A stretch of 40,114 nucleotides of DNA from Burkholderiaceae bacterium. GTDB lineage: Bacteria > Pseudomonadota > Gammaproteobacteria > Burkholderiales > Burkholderiaceae_D. A model generated the notes under the pieces. It was not told where the DNA came from. It searched no databases and saw only the letters and a list, made by a program, of their open reading frames with translations. A program made the position numbers and the translations under genes. Positions 17,237 to 25,686 of this stretch are shown in pieces. The first letter of the stretch is position 1, and each line of letters starts with the position of its first letter. The DNA is taken from the NCBI GenBank assembly GCA_019232795.1, contig JAFANH010000015.1:1-40114 (forward strand). Reading direction: 5' to 3'.

Positions 17237-18772
17237 TCAGGGTAATTTCGCGAACAATTGCTTGCAGCTGGCGCTGACTGTACCTTCCAGTACCAGCGTC
17301 TTGGCGGCTTCGATATCGGGTGCGAACAGGCGGTCCTTGTCGTAGAAAGCAACCTTGGCGCGCAGGCGGCCATGCACGTCTTCGAGCATGGGCGAAGTCG
17401 CCAACGGGCGATGGAAATCGATGCCTTGCGCGGCGGCCAGCAACTCGATGCCGACGATGGCGGCAGTATTGTGCGCCATATCATGCAGGCGGCGGGCGGC
17501 GAAGGTAGCCATGCTGACGTGGTCTTCCTGGTTGGCCGAGGTCGGCAGGCTGTCGACGCTGGCGGGGTGCGCCAGCGACTTGTTTTCCGAGGCGAGCGCC
17601 GCCGCCGTCACGTGGGCGATCATGAAGCCCGAATTCAAACCTGACGAGGCCACCAGGAAGGGCGGCAGGCCGGACAGCGTCGAGTCGATCAGCAAGGCGA
17701 TGCGGCGTTCGGCCAGAGCGCCGATTTCGGCAATCGCCAATGCCAGCGTGTCGGCGGCGAAAGCGACCGGTTCGGCGTGAAAATTGCCGCCCGAAATGAC
17801 TTCATCCTTGTCGGCGTAGACCAAGGGATTGTCGGTCACGGCGTTGGCTTCGATCAGCAGCGTGCGTGCAGCATTGGCGATCAGGTCGGCGCAAGCGCCC
17901 ATGACTTGCGGCTGGCAGCGCAGGCTGTATGGGTCTTGCACGCGCTCGTCGTTGACCAGGTGCGACTTGCGGATCGCGCTGCCGTCCAGCAGTTGGCGGT
18001 AGATGTCGGCCACGGCGATCTGGCCGGGTTGGCCGCGCACTGTGTGCAGGCGCGGATCAAAGGGTGCGTCGCTGCCCTTGGCGGCATCGACCGAGAGTGC
18101 GCCGGCTACCGTGCCGGCTTCCAGCAGACGCTCGGCCAGGAACAGGCCATGCAAGGCCAGTGCGGTCGATACCTGGGTACCGTTGATCAGCGCGAGGCCT
18201 TCCTTGGCCGCCAACTCGATAGGCGCGATGCCGGCTTCTTTCATCGCCTGCGCGGCCGGCAGAATCTTGCCGGCAACGCGCACCTCGCCTTCGCCCAGCA
18301 CGGCCAGGGTCATGTGCGACAGCGGCGCCAGGTCGCCCGAGGCGCCGACCGACCCCTTGGCCGGGATGCAGGGCATGATGCCGGCATTGACCATCTTGAT
18401 CAGGGTGTCGATGACAACGACGCGAATGCCGGAAAAGCCCCGCGCCAGGCTGGCAATCTTGGTGGTCATGATCAGGCGCACGACGGCGTCGGCTAACAAT
18501 TCTCCGGTGCCGACCGAATGCGACAGGATCAGGTTGCGTTGCAGCTGTTCCAGCTGTTCATCCGGGATGCGGGTCTTGGCCAGTTTGCCGAAGCCGGTGT
18601 TGATGCCGTAAGCGGCGTCCCCGCGCGCGACGATGCGTGCAATGGTGGCGGCCGAGGCTTCGATGCCAGCATAGGCTGATGACGTCAGCTCCAGGGTGGT
18701 GGGCGCTTGCCAGATGCTGCGCAGGTCGGCCAGCGTCATTGCGCCGGGCCGGATGGTCAGTGTGGTCTTCAT
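17237..18772 (-). CDS. hutH: Histidine ammonia-lyase
   Basis: 511 residues; it deaminates L-histidine to urocanate, the first step of the pathway. The MIO cofactor tripeptide Ala-Ser-Gly is at residues 144-146 in [14 protein letters not shown], and the catalytic Tyr is Y55 in [14 protein letters not shown]. Other conserved stretches are [26 protein letters not shown] and DNPLV. Start ATG 18772 gives the family N-terminus; the open frame runs a further 31 codons upstream, into residues not typical of the family. The gap to hutU is 47 bases without a clear terminator. Confidence 0.97.
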   Translation of the reverse strand: MKTTLTIRPGAMTLADLRSIWQAPTTLELTSSAYAGIEASAATIARIVARGDAAYGINTGFGKLAKTRIPDEQLEQLQRNLILSHSVGTGELLADAVVRLIMTTKIASLARGFSGIRVVVIDTLIKMVNAGIMPCIPAKGSVGASGDLAPLSHMTLAVLGEGEVRVAGKILPAAQAMKEAGIAPIELAAKEGLALINGTQVSTALALHGLFLAERLLEAGTVAGALSVDAAKGSDAPFDPRLHTVRGQPGQIAVADIYRQLLDGSAIRKSHLVNDERVQDPYSLRCQPQVMGACADLIANAARTLLIEANAVTDNPLVYADKDEVISGGNFHAEPVAFAADTLALAIAEIGALAERRIALLIDSTLSGLPPFLVASSGLNSGFMIAHVTAAALASENKSLAHPASVDSLPTSANQEDHVSMATFAARRLHDMAHNTAAIVGIELLAAAQGIDFHRPLATSPMLEDVHGRLRAKVAFYDKDRLFAPDIEAAKTLVLEGTVSASCKQLFAKLP

Positions 18773-18819
18773 CGATGAATGCTTTCTATTGTTTTTTCGT
18801 GTTGCTTCAGTGCCGTGGA

Positions 18820-20547
18820 TCAGCGCGTGATCATAGGCAGGTTCAGGTGGTTGCGCTTGGCGCACTCGACCGCTTGCTCATAGCCGGCATCGGCGTGGCG
18901 CATCACGCCCGAGCCGCTGTCGTTGATCAATACCCGGCCGAGGCGCTTGGCAGCGGCTTCACTGCCGTCGGCGACGATCACCATGCCGGCATGCTGAGAA
19001 TACCCCATGCCGACGCCGCCGCCATGGTGCAGCGATACCCAGGTGGCGCCGCCGGCCGTGTTCAGCAGGGCGTTGAGCAGCGGCCAGTCGGATACGGCGT
19101 CGGTGCCGTCACGCATGCCTTCGGTTTCGCGGTTCGGGCTGGCGACTGAGCCGGTATCGAGGTGGTCGCGGCCGATCACGATCGGCGCCTTCAGTTCCCC
19201 GTTCTTGACCATCTCGTTGAATGCCAGGCCGGCCAGGTGGCGCTCGCCTAGGCCGAGCCAGCAGATGCGCGCCGGCAAGCCCTGGAAGGCGATGCGCTCG
19301 CGCGCCATGTCCAGCCAATGGTGCACGGGTTTATTGTGCGGGAACAGTTCCTTGATCTTGGCGTCGGTCTTGTAGATGTCTTCCGGATCGCCCGACAGGG
19401 CCACCCAGCGGAAGGGGCCCTTGCCGTCGCAGAACAACGGGCGGATGTAGGCCGGCACGAAACCAGGAAAGTCGAAGGCGTTCTTGACGCCGTCGTCGTA
19501 GGCGACCTGGCGGATGTTGTTGCCATAGTCGACGGTCGGGATGCCCATCGCATGGAAGTCGAGCATGGCTTGCACGTGCACGGCGCAGGACTTGGCCGCC
19601 GCCGCCGTCAGTTCGGCGTGGCGGGCCGGATCTTGCTGTGCACTCTTCCACTGTGCGACGTTCCAGCCTTGCGGCAGGTAACCGTTGATGAGATCGTGCG
19701 CCGAAGTCTGGTCGGTCACCAGGTCGGGCCTGGCTGTCTTGTCTCCGGCCTTGGCGCGCTTGACCAGTTCCGGCAGGATGTCGGCGGCATTGCCGAGCAG
19801 GCCGATCGAGACCGCTTCCTTGCGTTCGCAGTGATGTTTGATCAGGGCCAGCGCCTCGTCGATGTCCTTGGCCTGCTTGTCGAGGTAGCGTGTGCGCAGG
19901 CGGAAGTCGATACTGCTTTGCTGGCATTCGATGTTGAGCGAAACGGCGCCGGCCATGGTCGCGGCCAGCGGTTGCGCGCCGCCCATGCCGCCCAGCCCCG
20001 CGGTCAGGATCCAGCGGCCGGCCCAGTCGCCCTGATAGTGCTGGCGGCCCGCTTCGACAAAGGTCTCGTAAGTGCCCTGGACGATGCCCTGGCTGCCGAT
20101 ATAGATCCAGCTGCCGGCCGTCATTTGGCCATACATGAACAAGCCCTTGCGGTCGAGTTCGTTGAAATGTTCCCAATTGGCCCATTTCGGCACCAAGTTG
20201 GAATTGGCGATCAGCACGCGCGGTGCGTCGGGATGAGTCTTGAACACGCCGACCGGCTTGCCCGATTGCACCAGCAGCGATTCGTCGTCGTTTAAGTCTT
20301 TCAGGGTTTCCAGAATGCGGTCGAAGCTGGCCCAGTCGCGTGCGGCACGGCCGATGCCGCCGTACACGACCAGGTGCTTGGGATTCTCGGCGACTTCCTT
20401 GTCCAGGTTGTTCTGGATCATGCGGTAGGCTGCTTCGGTCAGCCAGCTCTTACAGGTGAGTTGGCTGCCACGCGGTGCGCGGATATCGCGGCTGGGGTCG
20501 AGGCGGGGATCGGCTTCAGTTAGCTTGGCTTGAGTGAGATCGTTCAT
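18820..20547 (-). CDS. hutU: Urocanate hydratase (urocanase)
   Basis: 575 residues, NAD-dependent; it converts urocanate to imidazolonepropionate. Visible motifs: [53 protein letters not shown] (NAD-binding glycine loop), [20 protein letters not shown] with the conserved Cys, and [14 protein letters not shown]. The start is ATG 20547 with GAGGG 8 bases upstream; an upstream start at 20589 would overlap the operator region. It is the first gene of the hut operon, 44 bases from the palindromic HutC operator. Confidence 0.97.
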   Translation of the reverse strand: MNDLTQAKLTEADPRLDPSRDIRAPRGSQLTCKSWLTEAAYRMIQNNLDKEVAENPKHLVVYGGIGRAARDWASFDRILETLKDLNDDESLLVQSGKPVGVFKTHPDAPRVLIANSNLVPKWANWEHFNELDRKGLFMYGQMTAGSWIYIGSQGIVQGTYETFVEAGRQHYQGDWAGRWILTAGLGGMGGAQPLAATMAGAVSLNIECQQSSIDFRLRTRYLDKQAKDIDEALALIKHHCERKEAVSIGLLGNAADILPELVKRAKAGDKTARPDLVTDQTSAHDLINGYLPQGWNVAQWKSAQQDPARHAELTAAAAKSCAVHVQAMLDFHAMGIPTVDYGNNIRQVAYDDGVKNAFDFPGFVPAYIRPLFCDGKGPFRWVALSGDPEDIYKTDAKIKELFPHNKPVHHWLDMARERIAFQGLPARICWLGLGERHLAGLAFNEMVKNGELKAPIVIGRDHLDTGSVASPNRETEGMRDGTDAVSDWPLLNALLNTAGGATWVSLHHGGGVGMGYSQHAGMVIVADGSEAAAKRLGRVLINDSGSGVMRHADAGYEQAVECAKRNHLNLPMITR

Positions 20548-20589
20548 GGCGCTGCCCTCGGTTGAGATAAGTCGTGTCAGGATAGGCAT

Positions 20590-20618
20590 AGTTTAAGTTG
20601 TATAGACAACTTAAACAA
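20590..20618 (-). promoter_or_regulatory. Predicted hutU operon promoter
   Basis: On the minus strand a -35 TTGTTT (20618-20613) and a -10 TAAACT (20595-20590) are 17 bases apart. Almost the whole spacer is the palindrome described next, so a bound repressor would block RNA polymerase. Confidence 0.5.
20591..20616. promoter_or_regulatory. Palindromic operator, probable HutC site
   Basis: GTTTAAGTTGT (20591-20601) and ACAACTTAAAC (20606-20616) are perfect 11-base inverted arms around ATAG. The core TTGTATAGACAA resembles known HutC/GntR-type sites (TTGTATATACAA-like). It lies in the hutU-hutC divergent region and within the predicted hutU promoter. Confidence 0.75.
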
Positions 20619-20788
20619 GCACTTTTTAAAACCTTTTGACGCTTGCGGGATCTCCGTGTTGCGGTGGTTTTCAAAGTTAACTCAGCCTATTTGCTTTTCA
20701 ATACAGAATGTAAGTGCTTGCTTACAAATATTGATGAGTGGTATTGATGTGATTCAGCCAACATCCGGTCTATCATTGACCTCAGTTG

Positions 20789-20828
20789 TGTCCTTGGACC
20801 ATGCTAGGACATAAGTTAGGACATAAGT
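20789..20828. repeat. 12-base tandem repeat with three TGTCCT/AGGACA half-sites
   Basis: TAGGACATAAGT occurs twice head to tail (20805-20816, 20817-20828). Upstream, TGTCCT (20789-20794) is the inverted match of the AGGACA in each copy. The cluster is 35 bases before the hutC start codon and might be a binding site or a slippage duplication. The rest of 20619-20788 holds no other strong element. Confidence 0.6.
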
Positions 20829-20863
20829 GAGACAATCGCCACCTTCCAAGGCAGGAGAATGAT

Positions 20864-21574
20864 TTGGCCGAAGCAAAGCAAGACATCCCGCTGTTTCAGC
20901 GTATCAAGGACCATTTGCTAGCCCAGATCCACGCCGGCAAATGGCGTGAAGGAGACGTGATCCCCTCGGAGCCCGAATTGGCGGCGCAATTCCAGGTGTC
21001 GCGCATGACGGTCAATCGAGCGGTGCGCGAGTTGACAGCCGAACAGATTTTGACGCGCGTGCAGGGTTCGGGCACCTTCGTCGCGCAACGCAAGTATCAG
21101 TCGACGCTGGTGGAAATCAAAAGTATTGCCGAGGAAGTGCGTGCACGCGGCCATGTGCACCGCAGCGAGGTGTATACGCTGGAAAGCTGCCAGGCAGGCG
21201 AAACGCTGGCTGCCGAATTTTCCGTGGAGGCGGGACATCTGCTTCATCACTCGGTCATCGTCCATTGGGAAAACGAAGTGCCGATTCAAGTCGAAGACCG
21301 CTGGGTTAATTCGACGGTGGCGCCCGAGTATCTCGATCAGGATTTTTCTGTGGCGACCCCGAACGAGTACCTGATGGTGGTCGCGCCCCTACAGGGAGTC
21401 AATTACAGCATCGAGGCCATGAGTCCGCCGCGCGAGATTGCAGACATGCTGCACATCCAGCAAAAGGATGCCTGCCTGGTATTGCATCGGAAAACCCTGT
21501 CGCGCGGCAGCGTCGCATCGGTGGCAACCATGTGGCACCCAGGCAACCGCTATCAATTCGCCGGAGGATTTTGA
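20864..21574 (+). CDS. hutC: Histidine utilisation repressor, GntR family
   Basis: 236 residues. The N-terminal GntR winged helix-turn-helix (residues about 8-75: LFQRIKDHLLAQIHAGKWRE, VIPSEPELAAQFQVSRMTVN, RVQGSGTFVA) is followed by a UTRA ligand domain (about 95-235: SIAEEVRARGHVHRSEVYTL, WENEVPIQVEDRWVN, YLDQDF, FAGGF end). HutC represses hut genes and is released by urocanate. The start is the rare codon TTG 20864 with AGGAG 6 bases upstream; the ATG at 20859 is out of frame. It is divergent from hutU, and its last 22 bases overlap the 3' end of the opposing formyltransferase-like gene. Confidence 0.94.
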   Translation: MAEAKQDIPLFQRIKDHLLAQIHAGKWREGDVIPSEPELAAQFQVSRMTVNRAVRELTAEQILTRVQGSGTFVAQRKYQSTLVEIKSIAEEVRARGHVHRSEVYTLESCQAGETLAAEFSVEAGHLLHHSVIVHWENEVPIQVEDRWVNSTVAPEYLDQDFSVATPNEYLMVVAPLQGVNYSIEAMSPPREIADMLHIQQKDACLVLHRKTLSRGSVASVATMWHPGNRYQFAGGF

Positions 21575-22470
21575 GCGGCGGGCGATCCCGGGGCGGTCCC
21601 TACCGCGGCGGTCGCGCCGGCAGGCACACCTGCAGAAGCCGGTTGCGAAACAGGTCCCCACTCAAGCAGCGCGACATATCCATCCTTGACCGCGATAACC
21701 AGGGTATTGTTATTGATGTGCGCCACGGTGCCCGTATTGAGTTGGTGCGCTTCGACCCAGCCGATGGCGCGGCGTATGTAAATTTGCCCCACAGTCAAGG
21801 AGGCATAGCATTCCAACAATCCGAACGCACGTAGCTGGCGCAAAATAGCTTCTACTGTCGCAGAAAAATGCACGGTGCGGTCTTCGACGGTAAACGCAGG
21901 CCAGTATTCACCCGGACCTTGTGGGCGCGCCTGATTCCATAAGTTTGAAAATTCTCTCGCCACGCGGTAAGCCAACCGGCTGCTGGCCATTTGCAGCTTT
22001 AAATTCAAGCTCTCGTGACATTCTGCAACGGACAGCGAAAAGGGTTCAGCGTCAAGAATGTCGCCGCTGTCGAATGCATGTTCAAGCTTGTGGCAACTGA
22101 CTCCCCAGCTGCGATGCCCGTCGAGTATGGCTCTCACCATGGGATAAGGGCCGCGCGCTATCGGCAAGGGGGAGGGATGGAAGTTGACGGCATATTTGAG
22201 GTAAGGCCGCCAGTCGCCGATGCGCCAGTTGTAGCTGGCGACGATCAGCGCTTCACAGCCGCGCGCCTGCAAGTCGCGTAAATCGTCCTGGCCGATGCGC
22301 GTTAGCTGCACGTCGATGCCGTGCCGCGCGGCGAGTCCGACCATGCGTGCATTGGCATCGAGAAAATTGGTGGCGGGAACCGAAAACAGCTTGATCGGTT
22401 CCCAGCCGGCCGCGAGGAACGCTTCGAAAACGCCCAGATAACGGTCGCAGCCGGTGATGGCAAAGCGCAT
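21553..22470 (-). CDS. Formyltransferase-like protein (Fmt/PurN fold), function unknown
   Basis: 305 residues. The middle carries the formyltransferase catalytic set: N96 and H98 in YAVNFHPSPLPIARGPYP and D134 in HKLEHAFDSGDIL. This is the Asn-His-Asp triad that transfers formyl from 10-formyltetrahydrofolate. The N-terminus (MRFAITGCDRYLG) departs from Fmt, and the last ~33 residues are Ala/Pro/Gly-rich and look disordered. It is not the housekeeping fmt, which normally sits with def. Its start is 12 bases from the YXWGXW gene, on the same strand, while its 3' end overlaps hutC by 22 bases. The acceptor is unknown: a sugar nucleotide, amine or amino acid are all possible. Confidence 0.75.
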   Translation of the reverse strand: MRFAITGCDRYLGVFEAFLAAGWEPIKLFSVPATNFLDANARMVGLAARHGIDVQLTRIGQDDLRDLQARGCEALIVASYNWRIGDWRPYLKYAVNFHPSPLPIARGPYPMVRAILDGHRSWGVSCHKLEHAFDSGDILDAEPFSLSVAECHESLNLKLQMASSRLAYRVAREFSNLWNQARPQGPGEYWPAFTVEDRTVHFSATVEAILRQLRAFGLLECYASLTVGQIYIRRAIGWVEAHQLNTGTVAHINNNTLVIAVKDGYVALLEWGPVSQPASAGVPAGATAAVGTAPGSPAAQNPPAN

Positions 22471-22482
22471 ATGTAAAATTGT

Positions 22483-23031
22483 TTATGGGTGTGGCGTATC
22501 GCTAGGCGCGCCTGTCGGTACCGGCGTTACCTTTTGCCAGCCACCTCCGCATTCCTTCACGTAGGGATAGTAGCCGGCTGGATTATGACAGTAATACCAG
22601 AAATTCGGATCGAATTGCGCCGGCAAATCGGCAGCCGGCTGCGGCTGCTCGATATAGACCGGCGCCGCTTGTTGCACCACGATTGGCGTCGGCGCTATCA
22701 CCACCGGCGCCGGCAGCGGCTCCCAATATGCCGGATAGAAGACCCATTCCGGACCGACCAGTACCCAGCGTGCGCCAATGTAACGGTAGCCGGGATGCTC
22801 TGCTTCCCAATGGCCTTCCATCCACACGTGTGCTCCGCCGCTCCAGCCCCAGTAACCGGGTGCCCACATGTAACCGTGACGCGGCGCCGGCACGAATTCA
22901 TGGCGGACCGGCGGCGGCCGTACGCCGACCCTGATGTTGACCGATACAGGTTCCGCGCTGGCGACGCTTGCACCCAGCGCCAGGGCCAACAGACCCAGGC
23001 TCAATTTGGTGGAAAGGCTATTTTTCAACAT
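22483..23031 (-). CDS. YXWGXW-type exported protein
   Basis: 182 residues from ATG 23031, which has AGGAG 10 bases upstream; a TTG at 23037 would add two residues. A signal peptide (SLGLLALALGASVASA-E) precedes a Trp/Tyr/His/Pro-rich body: HGYMWAPGYWGWSGG, HVWMEGHWEAEHPGYRYIG, RWVLVGPEWVFYPAYW. This is the YXWGXW repeat pattern found in small periplasmic or surface proteins of Proteobacteria. The C-terminal half is Pro/Ala-rich with two late Cys residues. Function is not known. It is 23 bases downstream of the DUF3443 gene and probably co-transcribed. Confidence 0.75.
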   Translation of the reverse strand: MLKNSLSTKLSLGLLALALGASVASAEPVSVNIRVGVRPPPVRHEFVPAPRHGYMWAPGYWGWSGGAHVWMEGHWEAEHPGYRYIGARWVLVGPEWVFYPAYWEPLPAPVVIAPTPIVVQQAAPVYIEQPQPAADLPAQFDPNFWYYCHNPAGYYPYVKECGGGWQKVTPVPTGAPSDTPHP

Positions 23032-23054
23032 TCGCAAACAACTCCTGTGTTAAA

Positions 23055-24329
23055 TCAATATGCAAAATAAGGACCAACTGCACCGCCTATGCTTTTACCT
23101 TCGATGACGGAATACACGTTCCGTCCATAAAAGAAAGGCAGCCCCCAGTCGAAGCTGGCGGGATCGCCATTGATGCCTGCCAGTAATGGGGAGGCCGTGA
23201 TGCTGCCGGGGATTGCAGCTTCATTGCCGACCGCAAAAGAGACGGTGCCGCTGTTGCCGTTCATCCCCTGGTTGACGGCAGAAAGACTCAATGTCGATGT
23301 CGGGCAATAAAATCCGGAATTGTCGCTGCATTGGGTGATAGCGCTGTCGTTGAAAAACAGGCCATTCGAGCCGCTGTCGATGAAGCTGTCGGGATAAGAT
23401 GTACCGTTATAGCTGACCGTGAAGTAGCCGGTGGAGTTGCTGATCGTGTATATCCCGGCGCTACCGAGTCCGTTATTCGTTTGTGTCCCGACGCCGAATA
23501 TCAAGGAACCCGTGACGGTGGCTGCGCCGCTGGCGGATACCGCAGGCAAGCTGATCATGACGCCGTTGTTGTCGTTGGCAAAATACGTGACTGGATTTTG
23601 CACCTGCTTAGCCAGGGCAAGCGCAGTCGATTGGCAGGATGAGGCGCCACAGAGGTAGTACACATTCAGATTGGCATTCTGAACGCAGGCGAGGCCGCAG
23701 TCCTGGGCGAAGGTGCCCACACCGATGACGCCGTTGGCGCCGAAGGTGGCCACCGTATCTTCAGAGCTTTGCCCCTGGCTGGAGCAACTGGCCGGAATGC
23801 TGGAGAAATTGGCATCGCCAATTACCTGCATCGGTAAAGCAGTCGCAGTTTCACCCGAAATTTGCAGGTTGGCCGATTTGACGGGCCCCCAGCTATAACC
23901 GTCGGCGAACGGTGTGCATTCCACGATCGCATTGCCGTTGGCGTCGGTCGTCTGCGGCAACGCAGCCGCCAAAGCGGGCGTCAACACTGCGGAAATCAGG
24001 CGCAAACCCCAGGAGCCGGTGTCGACCAGGACGTGGTCGATGGTCTGGCAATTGCCTGGATTGTTCGGAGCGCAAACCGTGATTGTGACGAATGGCTCGT
24101 TGATGGCGCCACCGGGAATTACAGGCGGTCCGGCATCGACGACAATAGCCTGGACATTGTTGGTGGCCGTCTGGCTGCCCGTAGTTGACGTCGAACCGCC
24201 GTTGCCGCCGCTACCCCCGCCTCCGCCGCAGGCTGTCAGCGCCAAAATAGCGATCAACGCGAGCAAGGCACACAGTTTCGCGGCCAAGAATTCTCTGGAA
24301 AGTCGCAGGCTCACCATTTCCCCTGTCAT
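23055..24329 (-). CDS. DUF3443 family lipoprotein with pepsin-like motifs
   Basis: 424 residues. The N-terminus has a lipobox (LTAC, Cys 34) followed by a Gly/Ser-rich linker, so it should be a lipoprotein of the envelope. The body matches the DUF3443 family as I know it. It also shows two aspartic-protease-like signatures, VLVDTGSWGLRL (D103) and SFIDSGSNGLFF (D318), each in a half of the protein, plus GVIGVG after the first half and a C-terminal LPFFYGRNVYSVIEG reminiscent of the pepsin C-terminal segment. Eight or more Cys residues may form disulfides. The start overlaps the DUF2844 stop by 4 bases (ATGA). Protease activity is inference, not shown. Confidence 0.8.
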   Translation of the reverse strand: MTGEMVSLRLSREFLAAKLCALLALIAILALTACGGGGGSGGNGGSTSTTGSQTATNNVQAIVVDAGPPVIPGGAINEPFVTITVCAPNNPGNCQTIDHVLVDTGSWGLRLISAVLTPALAAALPQTTDANGNAIVECTPFADGYSWGPVKSANLQISGETATALPMQVIGDANFSSIPASCSSQGQSSEDTVATFGANGVIGVGTFAQDCGLACVQNANLNVYYLCGASSCQSTALALAKQVQNPVTYFANDNNGVMISLPAVSASGAATVTGSLIFGVGTQTNNGLGSAGIYTISNSTGYFTVSYNGTSYPDSFIDSGSNGLFFNDSAITQCSDNSGFYCPTSTLSLSAVNQGMNGNSGTVSFAVGNEAAIPGSITASPLLAGINGDPASFDWGLPFFYGRNVYSVIEGKSIGGAVGPYFAY

Positions 24330-24778
24330 TGGATATCGTTGGCGCTTACGCCTTGCGGCAGCGAGTTCGACAGATAAGCGCTTCCGGAAAATGCCCGCAA
24401 ATGCCCGTGCGAACGTACGACGAGATCGGCTTGCTGAACCAGCAGATGCCTATGCCCGGCGCGCCGGACGTTTTTCGCATTGGTGTAAACGGCAAAATAT
24501 GTTCCCAGAATCTGGCGCAAATCGGGAGGAACCGGTCCCATCCAGGCCACGCCAAACACGGTGCCGCTTTCCGACGTGTACTCCCTGACTGTAGTGCCTG
24601 CCGGCGTCAGGCTCTCGTGAATCGAATAGCGCGCGGCGGTGCGCGTGACGCGCGACTGCGCTTTCATGTTTTCCTGGTCGCTGTTCACGCTGGACAAATT
24701 GCCGCCCAGCGAGGCAAACGCGGGAAGCGGTGCCAGTATCAATGCCGCAATCAAATTGACCGGGAAGCGTGGTTTCAT
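24326..24778 (-). CDS. DUF2844 family exported protein
   Basis: 150 residues from ATG 24778. A signal peptide (VNLIAALILAPLPAFA-S) is followed by LGGNLSSV, a beta-rich segment (YSIHESLTPAGTTVREYTSE, GTVFGVAWMGPVPPDLRQIL) and a short C-terminal part (HGHLRAFSGSAYLSNSLPQG). This fits DUF2844, a family of unknown function that often precedes DUF3443 genes in Burkholderiales. The 4-base overlap with the DUF3443 gene indicates coupled expression and probably a joint role in the envelope. Confidence 0.78.
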   Translation of the reverse strand: MKPRFPVNLIAALILAPLPAFASLGGNLSSVNSDQENMKAQSRVTRTAARYSIHESLTPAGTTVREYTSESGTVFGVAWMGPVPPDLRQILGTYFAVYTNAKNVRRAGHRHLLVQQADLVVRSHGHLRAFSGSAYLSNSLPQGVSANDIQ

Positions 24779-24860
24779 AGATTGGTCTGTTTTTCGGATA
24801 GAGCGGTAGCGAACAATTTGGTTCCCGCCACCTGCTTCCATGCGTCCAAGTCACTGATTG

Positions 24861-25385
24861 TCACTGCGCCATCGGATTGTTCAGAGAACCCTGCTTTTGC
24901 CGGCCCATGTGCCGGGGCGCCTGATCACCGGACTTCTGACTGCATCCCTGATCGGGAACGCGCTGCAATTGATCTGCCAGTAGTTGCAAAATCGTCTGGC
25001 GCTGGCTGTCGTCGAGTGCATCGTTGACGGTCAGCCAGAGTTCGCGCAGCTGTCTGCTTTCCTGGTAGCTCAAATCTTCTTCATTTGCCATGTTCTTCGC
25101 CAAATCGCGCAACTCGGCATGAGAATCATCCAGCCCTTTCTTCAGCGTGGCCTGAAGCTGCTCGCGCCGGCGCTGGCGTGCACTGATGATGGCGCGCATT
25201 TTCGATTCCGTTTGTTGCCAGAGTACTTGCTGGTTGGCGTTCAGGTTGAGCGATTTCTTGATGTCGCTGGCTTGAGACATCAAGTCCTCGATGCGCACAT
25301 CCATGACCGGCATCGCTGAAACCTGGCTACATAGGAGGCATGCCACGGCAGCGAATAAGGGCAGAAAAAATTGAATGTTTTTCAT
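24861..25385 (-). CDS. Periplasmic Spy/CpxP-like protein
   Basis: 174 residues from ATG 25385. After a signal peptide (FLPLFAAVACLLCSQVSA-M) the protein is almost wholly helical and charged: LNLNANQQVLWQQTESKMRA resembles the LTxxQ segment of Spy/CpxP, then RRREQLQATLKKGLDDSHAE and QRQTILQLLADQLQRV. Spy-type proteins are periplasmic chaperones or metal/stress sensors; which applies here is unclear. There is no good Shine-Dalgarno sequence. It lies 82 bases upstream of DUF2844 on the same strand. Confidence 0.6.
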   Translation of the reverse strand: MKNIQFFLPLFAAVACLLCSQVSAMPVMDVRIEDLMSQASDIKKSLNLNANQQVLWQQTESKMRAIISARQRRREQLQATLKKGLDDSHAELRDLAKNMANEEDLSYQESRQLRELWLTVNDALDDSQRQTILQLLADQLQRVPDQGCSQKSGDQAPRHMGRQKQGSLNNPMAQ

Positions 25386-25686
25386 CGTATTGGGAAGCCG
25401 ACAAAGTATTTGAATGTTGGCGGACGGCAATAGGGAGAGGGATGCCGGGGTTTCGCCAATATATGCGCCGGATTGCCATTGTCGCGGAGAATTTACATTT
25501 ATTTACCGGAATTTACAGGCAATACATCAAAGCGAGAACCATTTCTGCGTGGCCGGGCATTTACGTTCCACATCCGGTTCCTGGTTCATTCTGTTGCCGC
25601 GTCAGTTTGCGGCTGCAACTATTGAGATGGGCCATCGATAGCCGGAAGCCGAAGTGTTTCATAGAAATGAGATGAAGGAGAATGTG
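25386..25686. other. Divergent intergenic region, no clear element
   Basis: This region lies between the Spy-like gene (minus) and the propeller gene (plus) and should hold both promoters. Three TTTAC motifs occur within 25492-25518. I could not place a convincing -35/-10 pair or operator. Confidence 0.4.

Noticed and set aside
17777..20295. Long plus-strand open frames opposite hutH and hutU (17777-18496, 19318-20295)
   Set aside because: They mirror two unmistakable enzymes and show no protein-family signal; they are frame shadows.
20709..20726. Inverted repeat TGTAAG-N6-CTTACA between hutU and hutC
   Set aside because: The arms are only six bases, it does not resemble the HutC palindrome, and it has no clear promoter beside it; such a repeat can occur by chance.
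20805..20828. Two-unit repeat considered as a CRISPR or satellite
   Set aside because: There are only two 12-base units without spacers and no cas genes.
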